NCBI RefSeq assembly: GCF_025989145.1
Contig: NZ_JAPDNQ010000001.1
Coordinates: 62,001-126,000, forward strand
DNA length: 64,000 nt
Direction: 5' to 3'
From: Microbacterium sp. SSM24
Lineage (GTDB): Bacteria; Actinomycetota; Actinomycetes; Actinomycetales; Microbacteriaceae
Shown: positions 42,133-50,559 of the stretch, piece by piece
Layout: the number at the start of each line of letters is the position of its first letter
Numbering within the stretch: the first letter of the stretch is position 1
Translations under genes and position numbers: made by a program
The notes under the pieces: generated by a model
Seen by the model: only the letters and a program-made list of their open reading frames with translations
Databases searched by the model: none
What the model was told of the DNA's origin: nothing

Positions 42133-43128
42133 ATGGCGACGAAGCGCGTGCTCTACATCGGCGGAACCGGCACCATCAGCGCGGCCTGCGTCAGACGCAG
42201 CGTCGCGGCCGGGGACGAGGTCACGGTGCTCAATCGCGGGTCCTCGCGCCGTCCGCTCCCCCACGGAGTGCGCGAGCTCGTCGCGGACGTCCGCGACGCG
42301 GCCGCCGTGCGGCAGGCCGTCGGTGCGGCCGAGTACGACGCCGTCGCCGACTTCCTGTCGTTCACGCCGGCGCACGTGGGCACGGCGCTCGATCTGTTCG
42401 AGGGTCGCACCGGCCAGTACGTGTTCCTCAGCTCGGCATCCGCGTACGAGAAGCCCCCGCGCCGGCTGCCGGTGACGGAGTCGACCCCGCTGCGCAACCC
42501 CTTCTGGCAGTACTCGCGCGACAAGATCGCCTGCGAGGACCTGCTCGTGGCCGCCCACCGGGAGCGCGGGCTGCCCGTCACGATCGTCCGCCCCTCGCAC
42601 ACCTACGATGCGGGCTCCATTCCGACACTCGGCGGCTGGACCGACATCGCACGGATGCGCGCCGGCAGGCCCGTCGTCATCCACGGCGACGGCACGAGCC
42701 TGTGGACGATCACGCACGCCGACGACTTCGCCGTCGCCTTCGCCGGACTGCTCGGGCATCCGCAGGCCATCGGCGACGCCTTCACGATCACCGGATCGCA
42801 CGCGCCGGCGTGGAACACGATCTACGGCTGGCTGGCGGATGCGGCTGGCGTCTCATCCCCGGACTTCGTGCACGTGGCATCCGACACGATCGCCGCGTTC
42901 GCGCCCGAACTGGGTCCGACGCTCGTCGGCGACAAGGCCCACTCGATGGTGTTCGACAACAGCAAGGTCATCGGGCTCGTCCCGGAGTTCCGCACCACGA
43001 TCCTGTTCGACGAGGGTGCGCGCCGGATCGTCGCGCACCACGACGCCCATCCCGAGCTGCAGCGGACCGACGAGGGCCGCGACGCGCTGTTCGATCGCAT
43101 CGCGGCCCACGCCCGCTCGGCGGGCTGA
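42133..43128 (+). CDS. NAD-dependent epimerase/dehydratase-family protein
   Basis: 331 residues, extended SDR / Rossmann fold. The N-terminus VLYIGGTGTISAACVRRSV is the cofactor loop (a GGTG.IS form common in CSP41-like members), YVFLSSASAYE holds the active-site Ser, and YSRDKIACED gives the Tyr-x3-Lys pair. FTITGSHAPAWNTIYGWLAD and the C-terminus are typical of sugar or isoflavone-type reductase relatives. The substrate is unknown. Divergent from the BBE oxidoreductase, so a joint pathway is possible. Confidence 0.87.
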   Translation: MATKRVLYIGGTGTISAACVRRSVAAGDEVTVLNRGSSRRPLPHGVRELVADVRDAAAVRQAVGAAEYDAVADFLSFTPAHVGTALDLFEGRTGQYVFLSSASAYEKPPRRLPVTESTPLRNPFWQYSRDKIACEDLLVAAHRERGLPVTIVRPSHTYDAGSIPTLGGWTDIARMRAGRPVVIHGDGTSLWTITHADDFAVAFAGLLGHPQAIGDAFTITGSHAPAWNTIYGWLADAAGVSSPDFVHVASDTIAAFAPELGPTLVGDKAHSMVFDNSKVIGLVPEFRTTILFDEGARRIVAHHDAHPELQRTDEGRDALFDRIAAHARSAG

Positions 43129-43145
43129 CACCCGCCGCACCCCGT

Positions 43146-43206
43146 GCCGAGAGGGCGCAGATCACCGTCGCGGGACGGTGAAACCCGTGGTCCGCGCCCT
43201 CTCGGC
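43146..43206. other. Large nested hairpin between convergent genes
   Basis: Outer 13-bp perfect stem GCCGAGAGGGCGC / GCGCCCTCTCGGC (43146-43158 with 43194-43206) encloses an inner 7-bp hairpin CACCGTC-GCGG-GACGGTG (43163-43180). Sited between the epimerase stop (43128) and the ABC ATPase stop (43214), it may end both transcripts, but it is far more elaborate than the other terminators here. Confidence 0.7.
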
Positions 43207-43213
43207 CCGCCGC

Positions 43214-43939
43214 TCAGCGGGTGATGTCGCGCACCGTCCCGCGCTCGAGGCGCAGGCGCCGGCGCGCCCGCTTCGCGACGGCCGAGTCGTGGGTGACCAC
43301 GATGAGCGTGAGCCCCTCGGCGCACAGCGCCTCGAGCACAGCCAGGATCTCGTCGCGCATGGACTCGTCGAGGTTGCCCGTGGGCTCGTCGGCGAGGAGC
43401 ACGCGCGGGCGCTTGACGATCGCGCGGGCGATGGCGACACGCTGCTGCTGACCGCCCGAGAGCTCGGCCGGCCGGTGGTCGGCGCGGTCGTCGAGGCCGA
43501 CGTGCACGAGCGCCTCCGCCACCCGCTCGGCACGCTCGGCCTTCGGCAGCCCGAGCGGCTCGAGCGCCATGTCGACGTTCTCGGACGCCGTGAGCGTCGG
43601 GATGAGGTTGAAGCCCTGGAACACGAAGCCGATGTCGCGCGCGCGGACGTGCCCGAGCTCGACGTTCGACGCTTTCGCGAGGTCGACGTCGCCGAGCACG
43701 ACCGATCCCTCGGTCGGCCGGTCGAGCGCGCCCAGCAGCTGCAGCAGCGTGGACTTCCCGCCGCCCGTCGGACCCTGGATGGTGACGAAGCCACCCTGCG
43801 CGATATCGAGGTCGACGCCGGCGAGCGCCTTCACGATGCGGTCCTTCTGGCGATAGGTGCGGGTCACGCCGGCAAGCCGGTACAGCACGGGGGGCGCAGC
43901 ATCCGCCCCCGCATCGGGTGCGATGTCGATCATGGTCAT
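43214..43939 (-). CDS. ABC transporter ATP-binding protein (MacB/LolD type)
   Basis: 241 residues from ATG 43939 with AGGAG 8 nt upstream. Walker A GPTGGGKST, Q-loop FVFQGFNLIP, signature LSGGQQQR, Walker B VLLADEPTG, and H-loop VVTHD are all intact. The N-terminal TYRQKDRIVKALAGVDLDI is characteristic of the MacB/FtsE-like exporters with FtsX-type permeases. Works with the permease at 44025-45497, 85 nt upstream in the operon. The substrate is unknown. Confidence 0.94.
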   Translation of the reverse strand: MTMIDIAPDAGADAAPPVLYRLAGVTRTYRQKDRIVKALAGVDLDIAQGGFVTIQGPTGGGKSTLLQLLGALDRPTEGSVVLGDVDLAKASNVELGHVRARDIGFVFQGFNLIPTLTASENVDMALEPLGLPKAERAERVAEALVHVGLDDRADHRPAELSGGQQQRVAIARAIVKRPRVLLADEPTGNLDESMRDEILAVLEALCAEGLTLIVVTHDSAVAKRARRRLRLERGTVRDITR

Positions 43940-43970
43940 GGTGTCTTCTCCTGCCGGGTGCGGGTGGGTG

Positions 43971-44032
43971 TCGGGTGAGGGATGGATGCCGCGTCTGCGG
44001 TGGTCGATTCGGACATCGGATGCCTCACCCGA
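43971..44032. repeat. Inverted repeat in the permease-ATPase spacer
   Basis: TCGGGTGAGG (43971-43980) and CCTCACCCGA (44023-44032) form a perfect 10-bp stem around 42 nt that holds two GGATGCC motifs. It lies between two cotranscribed genes and could be an RNA processing or stability element. Confidence 0.5.
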
Positions 44033-45497
44033 CCGATCGCAGTGCTTCGGCCGGACTGAGCCGTGCCGCCCGCCAGCCGCCGAACGCACCGGCGACGAGC
44101 CCGCCGAGGACGGCGAGTCCGAGCGCGGCGGCGACGACCCACAGCGTGACCGGCGCGTGCAGCACGATCTCGGTCGTCTGTTGCGAGAACAGGTTCCCGA
44201 TGCCGCCTCCGCCGCCGGGACCGACCATCGTCTCGCCGCCAGGACCGCCCTGGGTGACGGGTCCCGCAGCGGGCGCGGTCGATATCGTCGGCGACACGAG
44301 ATTGATGATCGCGATGCCGGCGAAGCCGAGCACGAGTCCCGCCGCGCCGCCCAGGAGGCCCTGCACGAGCGACTCCCCCGCGACCTGACCGACCACGCGC
44401 CCGTTCGACCAGCCGATGGCCTTCAGCGTGCCGAATTCACGCGTGCGACGCGAGACGCCCGAGATCGTGAAGAGCACGGCGAGAGCGAGCGCCACAGCCA
44501 GCACGATCACCGACAGCCAGGTGCCGAGGCTCGTGATGAGCGACGACGCGCTCGACAGCGATCCCGACACCGTCGAGGCGAGGTCTGACTGCGAGCTCAC
44601 GGTGGCGTCGGGAAGGGCCTCCTCGAGGCCGGTCTGCACGGCTGCGATCGCGTCGGACGACTCCGCCTGCACGTACACGGTCGACACGACGTCGCCCGTA
44701 CCCGAGAGCGTCTGGGCGACGTCGAGCGGAAGGTAGACGTTCGCGGCGGTGTCGGCGTCGCTCGACGCGGAGGCGACGATGCCGACGACCTCGAACTCCT
44801 CGCCGCCCACGTCGATGGTGTCACCGACGGCGACCTCGGCCGTCGAGGCATAGGTGGCGTCGAGGACGGCCACGTTCTCGCCCTCGTCGTCCGTGGAGAG
44901 GCCGCGGCCCTCGCTCACCGACACGGCCGAGAGCGGGCCGACGGACGTTGTCGCGGGATCGATGCCGAGCACGCTGAACGAGTCGACGCCGAAGGATCCG
45001 CCGCCGAAGCCGCCCCCGCCGCCGTCCGGCGGCGCCTGGCCGGTCGTGCCGGACTCGGTTCCCTCGGCCGGACGCTGCGGCAGCTCGCCCGAGAAGGTCA
45101 TGTTCGTGAGGCTGAGGGCACCGGATGCCGCAGCCACGCCGTCGACGGATGCCACGGTGTCGAGCGTGTCGGCGTCGAGCGTCGCGCGCATCGGCTCGCT
45201 GACGAGGCGCGACTGGCTCAGCTCGGTCGTGCCGTCGTCGCCGGTCTCGCCGCCGTCCTGACCGAACTCGAACATCTGCCCGCGCCCTTCACCGGGCTCT
45301 GCCATCGCTCCGGTGACGGTCAGGTCGGTGCCGACGCCGTACACCGACTCGAGCGCCTCGGCTTGCGCGTCGCGCACACCGGCCGCGAGTGAGTTCACGA
45401 TCATCACCAGGGCGATCGCGATCGCGAGGCCGGCGGCCACGATGATCGTCTGCTTCTTGCGGCCGGCCAGCTCCCGCCGCAGATACGTTGCGTACAT
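44025..45497 (-). CDS. ABC transporter permease (MacB/FtsX type)
   Basis: 490 residues. First transmembrane helix at about 17-40, then a large extracytoplasmic MacB_PCD-like domain (about 45-320) with Gly-rich loops, then three C-terminal helices (about 325-350, 375-400, 450-475) with the FtsX segment SRRTREFGTLKAIGWSNGRV. The last residues ARLSPAEALRSVG are the usual cytoplasmic end. ATG 45497 with GGGAGGAG 4 nt upstream. Divergent from the two-component system, so it is a likely target. Confidence 0.93.
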   Translation of the reverse strand: MYATYLRRELAGRKKQTIIVAAGLAIAIALVMIVNSLAAGVRDAQAEALESVYGVGTDLTVTGAMAEPGEGRGQMFEFGQDGGETGDDGTTELSQSRLVSEPMRATLDADTLDTVASVDGVAAASGALSLTNMTFSGELPQRPAEGTESGTTGQAPPDGGGGGFGGGSFGVDSFSVLGIDPATTSVGPLSAVSVSEGRGLSTDDEGENVAVLDATYASTAEVAVGDTIDVGGEEFEVVGIVASASSDADTAANVYLPLDVAQTLSGTGDVVSTVYVQAESSDAIAAVQTGLEEALPDATVSSQSDLASTVSGSLSSASSLITSLGTWLSVIVLAVALALAVLFTISGVSRRTREFGTLKAIGWSNGRVVGQVAGESLVQGLLGGAAGLVLGFAGIAIINLVSPTISTAPAAGPVTQGGPGGETMVGPGGGGGIGNLFSQQTTEIVLHAPVTLWVVAAALGLAVLGGLVAGAFGGWRAARLSPAEALRSVG

Positions 45498-45537
45498 GGG
45501 TCTCCTCCCGGCGGGCGGGGTGCCGGCCGTCGGGGCG

Positions 45538-45591
45538 ACGCTAGGGACGCCGTCGATGTGTCCCGTCAGCGCCGGCTATGAGGAACGTATG
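45538..45591 (-). promoter_or_regulatory. Promoter and CATAG direct repeat upstream of the ABC exporter
   Basis: Minus strand: CATAC (45587-45591) and CATAG (45576-45580) sit 11 bp apart, and a TAGCGT -10 follows at 45538-45543, 32 bp downstream. That places the repeats upstream of -35, the usual site for an OmpR-type activator. Confidence 0.5.
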
Positions 45592-45630
45592 ACGCGGCAT
45601 CCGTCCGCGCCCGCGGACTCACAGCGCGCG

Positions 45631-45679
45631 CATAGCGTCCTCCATAGGAAGCACATAGGAAGGCGAGCACAATGGACCC
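45631..45679 (+). promoter_or_regulatory. CATAG triple direct repeat and leaderless promoter of the response regulator
   Basis: CATAG at 45631, 45643 and 45654 (spacings 12 and 11 bp, one helical turn), then CACAAT at 45668-45673, 6 nt, and ATG at 45680. The last two repeats overlap the -35 region, so autoregulation is likely. Confidence 0.55.
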
Positions 45680-46408
45680 ATGACCAACGCCGCCCCTGCC
45701 CTCTTGCGTCCCGACGGCTCCGCGCTGCGCGTGCTCGTGGTCGACGACGAGCAGATGCTCACCGACCTGCTGTCGATGGCGCTGCGGATGGAGGGCTGGG
45801 AGGTGCGCACGGCCGGATCCGGTTTCGAGGCGCTGCAGTCCGCGCGTGAATTCGCCCCCGACGCGATGGTGCTCGACATCATGATGCCCGACCTCGACGG
45901 TATGGCGGTGCTGCAGCGGCTGCGCCAGTCCGGCGACGACGTGCCCGTGCTCTTCCTCACCGCGAAGGATGCCGTGAGCGACCGGGTCGCGGGCCTCACC
46001 GCCGGCGGCGACGACTACGTCACGAAGCCGTTCAGCCTCGAAGAGGTCGTCGCGCGCCTGCGCGGCCTCATGCGCCGCGCCGGCACCGCACACGCCTCGG
46101 GCGCGGAGCCCATTCTGCGCGTGGCGGACCTCAGCCTCAACGAGGACAGCCACGAGGTCGAGCGCAGCGGTGAGGAGATCGAGCTCACCGCCACCGAGTT
46201 CGAACTCCTCCGCTACCTCATGCGCAACCAGCGCCGCGTGGTCTCCAAGGCGCAGATCCTGGACCGGGTCTGGAACTACGACTTCGGCGGACGCTCCAGC
46301 GTCGTCGAGCTGTACATCTCGTACCTGCGCAAGAAGATCGACCAGGGGCGCGAACCGCTCATCCACACCGTTCGCGGTGTCGGCTACATGATCAAGGCCC
46401 CGCAGTGA
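45680..46408 (+). CDS. OmpR-family response regulator
   Basis: 242 residues. Receiver domain (about 16-130): acidic pocket DDE (D22, D23), phosphoacceptor D66 (MVLDIMMPD), Thr in FLTAKD, and Lys in DYVTKPFS. Winged-helix DNA-binding domain (about 140-240) ends with RTKVSYLRKK-type YISYLRKKID and TVRGVGYMIK. Its stop overlaps the histidine kinase GTG (GTGA), so the pair is coupled. Proposed targets, from shared CATAG repeats: itself, the divergent ABC exporter and the flavin operon at 48438-51926. Confidence 0.95.
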   Translation: MTNAAPALLRPDGSALRVLVVDDEQMLTDLLSMALRMEGWEVRTAGSGFEALQSAREFAPDAMVLDIMMPDLDGMAVLQRLRQSGDDVPVLFLTAKDAVSDRVAGLTAGGDDYVTKPFSLEEVVARLRGLMRRAGTAHASGAEPILRVADLSLNEDSHEVERSGEEIELTATEFELLRYLMRNQRRVVSKAQILDRVWNYDFGGRSSVVELYISYLRKKIDQGREPLIHTVRGVGYMIKAPQ

Positions 46409-47946
46409 CCGACACCTCCGCGCCGCCTGCCGAGGCCGAGGCGGAGCAGACGGATGCCGCGGCGCCGCGTGAGCGGGCAGCATCCGGTCGCCGTCCCTGG
46501 ACCCTGCAGCGCAAGCTCATCGTCACGGTCGTGTCGATCACGTCGTTCATCATGGTGCTCGTCGGCGTCGCCACGAGCGCGATCCTCGGGAACGTCTTGG
46601 AGGCGGGACTGAACGACCAGGTGCGCAACGCGATCCAGCGCACGTCGGCGATGGTGGAGCGCGACGTGGCCTCTGGCCTGACGGCCGAGCAGATCCTCAC
46701 CGAGCAGCCGCAGCAGCCGGGCTTCCTCCTGGCCGTGGAGTCCGCCGTCGGCGACCCGAGCGGCGCCGTGATGGGAGCGGACTCCTCCGCCACCGCGCTC
46801 ACGGACGACCAGATCGCACAGCTCGCGGAAGGCCTGAACGGCGAGACGCCGCTGGTCGTCCAGATCGACGACGTGGGGACGTTCCGCGTCGAGGGGACAG
46901 TGTCTCCGCAGGGCACGGCCGTCGTCGTCGGCATCCCGCGGGACGAGGTCGCCGCGAACGTCGGCCGCATGCTCACCACCATCGGCCTCCTCACTGCCGG
47001 TGGGCTGGTCCTGCTCGCGCTGGTGACGGCGTGGACGATCCGTGCCGGACTCGCACCGCTGCGCGCCGTCGCCGACACGGCCGAGCGCGTCTCGAAACTG
47101 CCACTGGACCGCGGCGAGGTGACGATCGCCGAGCGCGTGCCGGCCGCCCAGGCCGACCCCCGCACCGAGATGGGACGCGTCGGCGAGGCGCTCAACACGC
47201 TGCTCGACCACGTCGACGAATCGCTCACCGCTCGTCAGCGCAACGAGGAGCGCATGCGCAGCTTCGTCGCCGACGCCAGTCACGAGCTGCGGACGCCGCT
47301 GTCGTCGATCCGCGGCTATTCGGAGCTCTCGCTGCGCGCCCTGTCGAAGAACCACGCCGCCGCGACGATCGAGACGACGGAGGCATCGCTCGAGCGCATA
47401 CAGGCGCAGTCGCTGCGAATGACCTCGCTCGTCGAGGACCTTCTCCTTCTGGCCCGGCTCGACGAGGGGCAGGAGCTCGTCTACGGCACCGTCGATCTCA
47501 CGCGCATCGCGGTCGAGGCGGTCGCCGACGCCGGACCCGCGGGACCGGACCACACGTGGGTGCTCGAGGTCGCCGACGAACCTGTGCAGATCGCCGGTGA
47601 CACCGGCCGCCTGCACCAGGTCGTCGCGAACCTGCTCGCGAACGCCCGCACCCACACCCCTGCCGGAACGACGGTGACCGTCACCGTGGAGCGCGAGGGT
47701 GACACGGCCGTGCTCACGGTGCACGACGACGGACCGGGCATCGATCCGGCGCTGCGCGACGAGTTGTTCGAGCGTTTCTCGCGCGGCGACCGCTCGCGCG
47801 CCCGTCAGACCGGCGGCACGGGACTCGGCCTGTCGATCGCGCGCGCGATCGTGGACGCCCACGACGGCACGATCTCGGTCGGGAGCGAGCCCGGCGACAC
47901 CACCTTCGAAGTGCGCCTCCCCGCCCGCCCCGTCGGCTCGGCCTGA
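46405..47946 (+). CDS. Sensor histidine kinase
   Basis: 513 residues. Cytoplasmic N-terminus of about 36 residues, transmembrane helix 1 (about 37-60), an extracytoplasmic sensor of about 125 residues (helical, with a PGFLLAVESAVGDPSG beta segment), transmembrane helix 2 (about 190-212), HAMP (about 213-270), HisKA with phospho-His H293 (ADASHELRTPLSS), and HATPase with N-box NLLANARTH, DDGPGID and GGTGLGLSI. Sensor ligand unknown. Coupled to the response regulator. Repeat array 3 lies directly downstream. Confidence 0.95.
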   Translation: MTDTSAPPAEAEAEQTDAAAPRERAASGRRPWTLQRKLIVTVVSITSFIMVLVGVATSAILGNVLEAGLNDQVRNAIQRTSAMVERDVASGLTAEQILTEQPQQPGFLLAVESAVGDPSGAVMGADSSATALTDDQIAQLAEGLNGETPLVVQIDDVGTFRVEGTVSPQGTAVVVGIPRDEVAANVGRMLTTIGLLTAGGLVLLALVTAWTIRAGLAPLRAVADTAERVSKLPLDRGEVTIAERVPAAQADPRTEMGRVGEALNTLLDHVDESLTARQRNEERMRSFVADASHELRTPLSSIRGYSELSLRALSKNHAAATIETTEASLERIQAQSLRMTSLVEDLLLLARLDEGQELVYGTVDLTRIAVEAVADAGPAGPDHTWVLEVADEPVQIAGDTGRLHQVVANLLANARTHTPAGTTVTVTVEREGDTAVLTVHDDGPGIDPALRDELFERFSRGDRSRARQTGGTGLGLSIARAIVDAHDGTISVGSEPGDTTFEVRLPARPVGSA

Positions 47947-48034
47947 CCTCGCCGGCAGTGCGGTGGGTGCGGCCCTGGTGGGTCGCGGACCGGATCACGT
48001 CCGACTCCAGAAACCACATCCTCTCGAAATCGCA

Positions 48035-48351
48035 TGTGACTTCGTGTTCACACGCCTTCCGGTGGGTTGCAGCGCACGCGAGGTCAACGAGCCCTTGCGC
48101 CCTCATGCTCCCGTGTGAGCCTGCGGTCGTCGTTACCCGGTGCTCCGGCCCGCATGCCGCATGTGAGTTCCGGCTCACAACGTGACTGAGAGCTGCACGC
48201 TGTGCCCGAACGGTCTGGTCTCGGGCTTGTGCGAACGTGAACTCACACAACCCAGAGTGACCACGAACTCACATAACCCAGCGTGAACGTGAACTCACAT
48301 AAGCAAGCGTGACCACGAACTCACATAACCCAGCGTGAACGTGAACTCACA
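48035..48351. repeat. Array 3 of 18-bp dyads (TGTGA-N8-TCACA), 26-bp period
   Basis: Occupies the 491-bp gap between convergent genes. Isolated copies at 48035 and 48162 (TGTGAGTTCCGGCTCACA), then five at 48230, 48256, 48282, 48308 and 48334, each exactly 26 bp apart, with centres alternating between ACGTGAAC and CCACGAAC. The 8-bp linkers are near identical (TAACCCAG, TAAGCAAG). In the remainder (47947-48034, 48053-48161, 48180-48229 and 48352-48437) I see only a half-site at 48114. Confidence 0.88.
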
Positions 48352-48437
48352 TGACCGAACGGCGTGGTGTCGACCCTTCAGATTCGGACTGTCCCCTCCG
48401 CCGCCGGGGCGCCCACGCTCGAGGACGTCGACGCGGG

Positions 48438-50003
48438 TCAGTAGCCGCTGAAGGCGTCGGTCGTGATCGACCGGGCGCGCTCCAACGCGGGGGCGAGATC
48501 GGCGATCAGGCCGGCGGGGCCGGAGATGTACGCGTGGCGCGCGGCGATGTCGGGCACGATGCGCAGCAGTCCGTCCGCGTCCAGCCGCACGCCCCGCGCC
48601 CACAGCCACGTCGACGGAAGATCCGCGGGCTCGTCGCGCGTGAACACGATCACCGGGATCCCGGCGGTCTCGAGATCCGCGCGGTACGCCAGCTCCGAGG
48701 CATCCGATGCGACGTACACGAGCACGATGTCGCGATCCTCGCTCGTCGCGCGCAGGTGCCGCAGCTGAGAGATGAACGGAGTGACCCCGATGCCGGCCGC
48801 GACCATGAGGATCGGCGCCGCATCGCGCTTGGGGAGCACGAAATCCCCCCACACGCCGGTGATCGCCAGGCGCTCCCCCTCGCCGACCAGCGCGAGGGCC
48901 TTCTTGTACGAGCTCTGCGGCTTCGAGGTCGAGCTCTCCTTGAAGGCGACGCGCAGCAGCGGGAGGTCTTCGGGGGCGGAGGCGATGCTGAACTCGCGGC
49001 GCGTGCCGCGGGCGTCGGGGTGCGCGTGCGGCACCTCGAGCTCGAGATACTGGCCCGGCACGAACGACAGGCGGTCCTGGACGCGGAAGGTCAGCTCCTG
49101 CACGGTCGGCGTCTTCGTGGCCCTCGCGGCGAGGGTCAGCCGGACGGCGGTGCGCACAGCGAACGCGAAGGCGACGAGGTTGCCGATGAGGAGCGCGCGC
49201 TCCTGGCCGAGTGAGATGTCGCCCAGCGGGATCGGCCAGCCCGCGAGCACGCCCACGATCCCGGCGACGAGGAACTGCTGCCAGCGCCGCGGCGGGAGCG
49301 TCAGCGGCTCGGACAGCATGAAGGCGCCGAGGAAGAGGAACGGCGAGGACCACAGGACCTGCCAGAACACCGTCAGTCCGTCGATCTCCAAGCCCGCGAG
49401 GTTGTACTGCGCGGATGTCCGCAGCACGGCCACCGCGACGGCGACCACGAGGAATACCGCGACCACACGGATCTTCTCTGTGCGCCACAGCACGGCGAGC
49501 CCGAGCACGATGACGGGCGCCGCGAGCGCGGGCGTGCCCACCCACCACGCCGACGATCCGAGAGCCGGCCAGACGAGTGCGAGCAGGGTCAGCACGGTCG
49601 CACCCACCGCGGCCGGGTTGAAGATGTGACGGCCGCGCCACGCGAGCACGTACTTGGAGAGGGATGCCGCGGCGCCGGCGACGGCGATCCCGGCGAGGGC
49701 CGTGAGGTCCAGCGTGGGGCGCAGCACGAAGAGGAGGATGTGCGCCGTGATCAGCGACGACTCGATGCGCCACGGCAGGCGGAGGATGCTCTGGGCCGCA
49801 GCATCCACCCCGACGCACACCGCGGCGAGGACGGCGAGGGTGACGACCAGCTCCAGCGGATCCGGCCCGACGAGGTCGAAGAACGACAGCACGAGCGAGA
49901 TAACCGCCAGCGCGGCGAGCGCGAGATAGACCACGCGGTACATCGAGACACGGCCCAGGAGTGCGAAGACGCGGTTCCAGACCGCCGTGAGAGTGCCGAG
50001 CAC
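48438..50003 (-). CDS. NqrB/RnfD-like membrane domain fused to ferredoxin-NAD(P)+ reductase module
   Basis: 521 residues from the GTG at 50003 (stop of MOSC, one base, then GTG). Residues about 20-285: eight to ten transmembrane helices with RGRHIFNPAAVGATVLTLL, the FNPAA signature of NqrB/RnfD proteins. Residues about 290-521: soluble FNR-like domain with FAD motif RREFSIASAPED, the NAD(P)-binding loop MVAAGIGVTPFISQL, and a C-terminal YISGPAGL. Electrons from NAD(P)H would pass through FAD to the membrane part and on to the flavoprotein outside. The other Rnf/Nqr subunits are absent. This is a compact, two-module version. Confidence 0.88.
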   Translation of the reverse strand: MLGTLTAVWNRVFALLGRVSMYRVVYLALAALAVISLVLSFFDLVGPDPLELVVTLAVLAAVCVGVDAAAQSILRLPWRIESSLITAHILLFVLRPTLDLTALAGIAVAGAAASLSKYVLAWRGRHIFNPAAVGATVLTLLALVWPALGSSAWWVGTPALAAPVIVLGLAVLWRTEKIRVVAVFLVVAVAVAVLRTSAQYNLAGLEIDGLTVFWQVLWSSPFLFLGAFMLSEPLTLPPRRWQQFLVAGIVGVLAGWPIPLGDISLGQERALLIGNLVAFAFAVRTAVRLTLAARATKTPTVQELTFRVQDRLSFVPGQYLELEVPHAHPDARGTRREFSIASAPEDLPLLRVAFKESSTSKPQSSYKKALALVGEGERLAITGVWGDFVLPKRDAAPILMVAAGIGVTPFISQLRHLRATSEDRDIVLVYVASDASELAYRADLETAGIPVIVFTRDEPADLPSTWLWARGVRLDADGLLRIVPDIAARHAYISGPAGLIADLAPALERARSITTDAFSGY

Positions 50004-50004
50004 G

Positions 50005-50559
50005 TCACACCGCCTGAAGGGCCTGGGCGGCACCGGCGGGAAGGATGACGCGGATGCCGTCACCGGGCCTCACCTCTCCCCCGGCGATGACGACGGACAT
50101 CACACCGGCCAGGCGCACGGTGGCTCCCTGGTCGTCCACGTGCACGAGCTCCTTCATGAGTCCCTTCGAAAGGCCGTTGATCTGCGAGCAGGGGTTGCGC
50201 AGCCCGGTGAGCTCGATGACGGCATCGTCGCCGATCGCGAGACGCGTCCCGCGCGGAAGCCCGAGCAGATCGATCCCGGCGGTCGTGATGTTCTCGCCGA
50301 GCGCCCCGGGCTCGACGCCGTGCCCGCGTTCGGCCAGGTCGGCGAAGAGCTCCTCGTGCATCAGGTGCACCTGGCGCAGGTTCGGCGCACCCGGGTCGCG
50401 CACGACCCGCGAGCGGTGCTTGACCGTCGCGCCGGCGTGCGCGTCACCCTCGACGCCCTGGCCGGCGACGAGCGTGATGCTCTCGCGGGTGGGCTTGCTG
50501 AAGCGGTGGGTGTCGTCGCGGGCGACGGCGACGACACGGCCCGACGAGGTCTCGGTCAC
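50005..50559 (-). CDS. MOSC domain-containing protein
   Basis: 184 residues. MOSC domains bind molybdenum cofactor or carry sulfur; the conserved Cys sits in LRNPCSQI (about residue 125), with GENITTAGIDLLGLPRGTRL and RSRVVRDPGAPN before it. GTG start at 50559 overlaps the apbE stop (GTGA). No N-terminal beta-barrel extension as in YiiM or mARC, so it is a stand-alone sulfur-carrier type. Its place inside a flavin operon is unexplained. Confidence 0.9.
   Translation of the reverse strand: MTETSSGRVVAVARDDTHRFSKPTRESITLVAGQGVEGDAHAGATVKHRSRVVRDPGAPNLRQVHLMHEELFADLAERGHGVEPGALGENITTAGIDLLGLPRGTRLAIGDDAVIELTGLRNPCSQINGLSKGLMKELVHVDDQGATVRLAGVMSVVIAGGEVRPGDGIRVILPAGAAQALQAV

Noticed and set aside
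43214..47946. Bacitracin-type BceRS/BceAB resistance module
   Set aside because: The kinase has a large extracytoplasmic sensor and the permease is MacB/FtsX-like with few helices, unlike the ten-helix BceB.
48230..48351. CRISPR array
   Set aside because: Regular spacing suggested it, but repeats are 18 bp, linkers are 8 bp and near identical rather than unique, and there are no cas genes.
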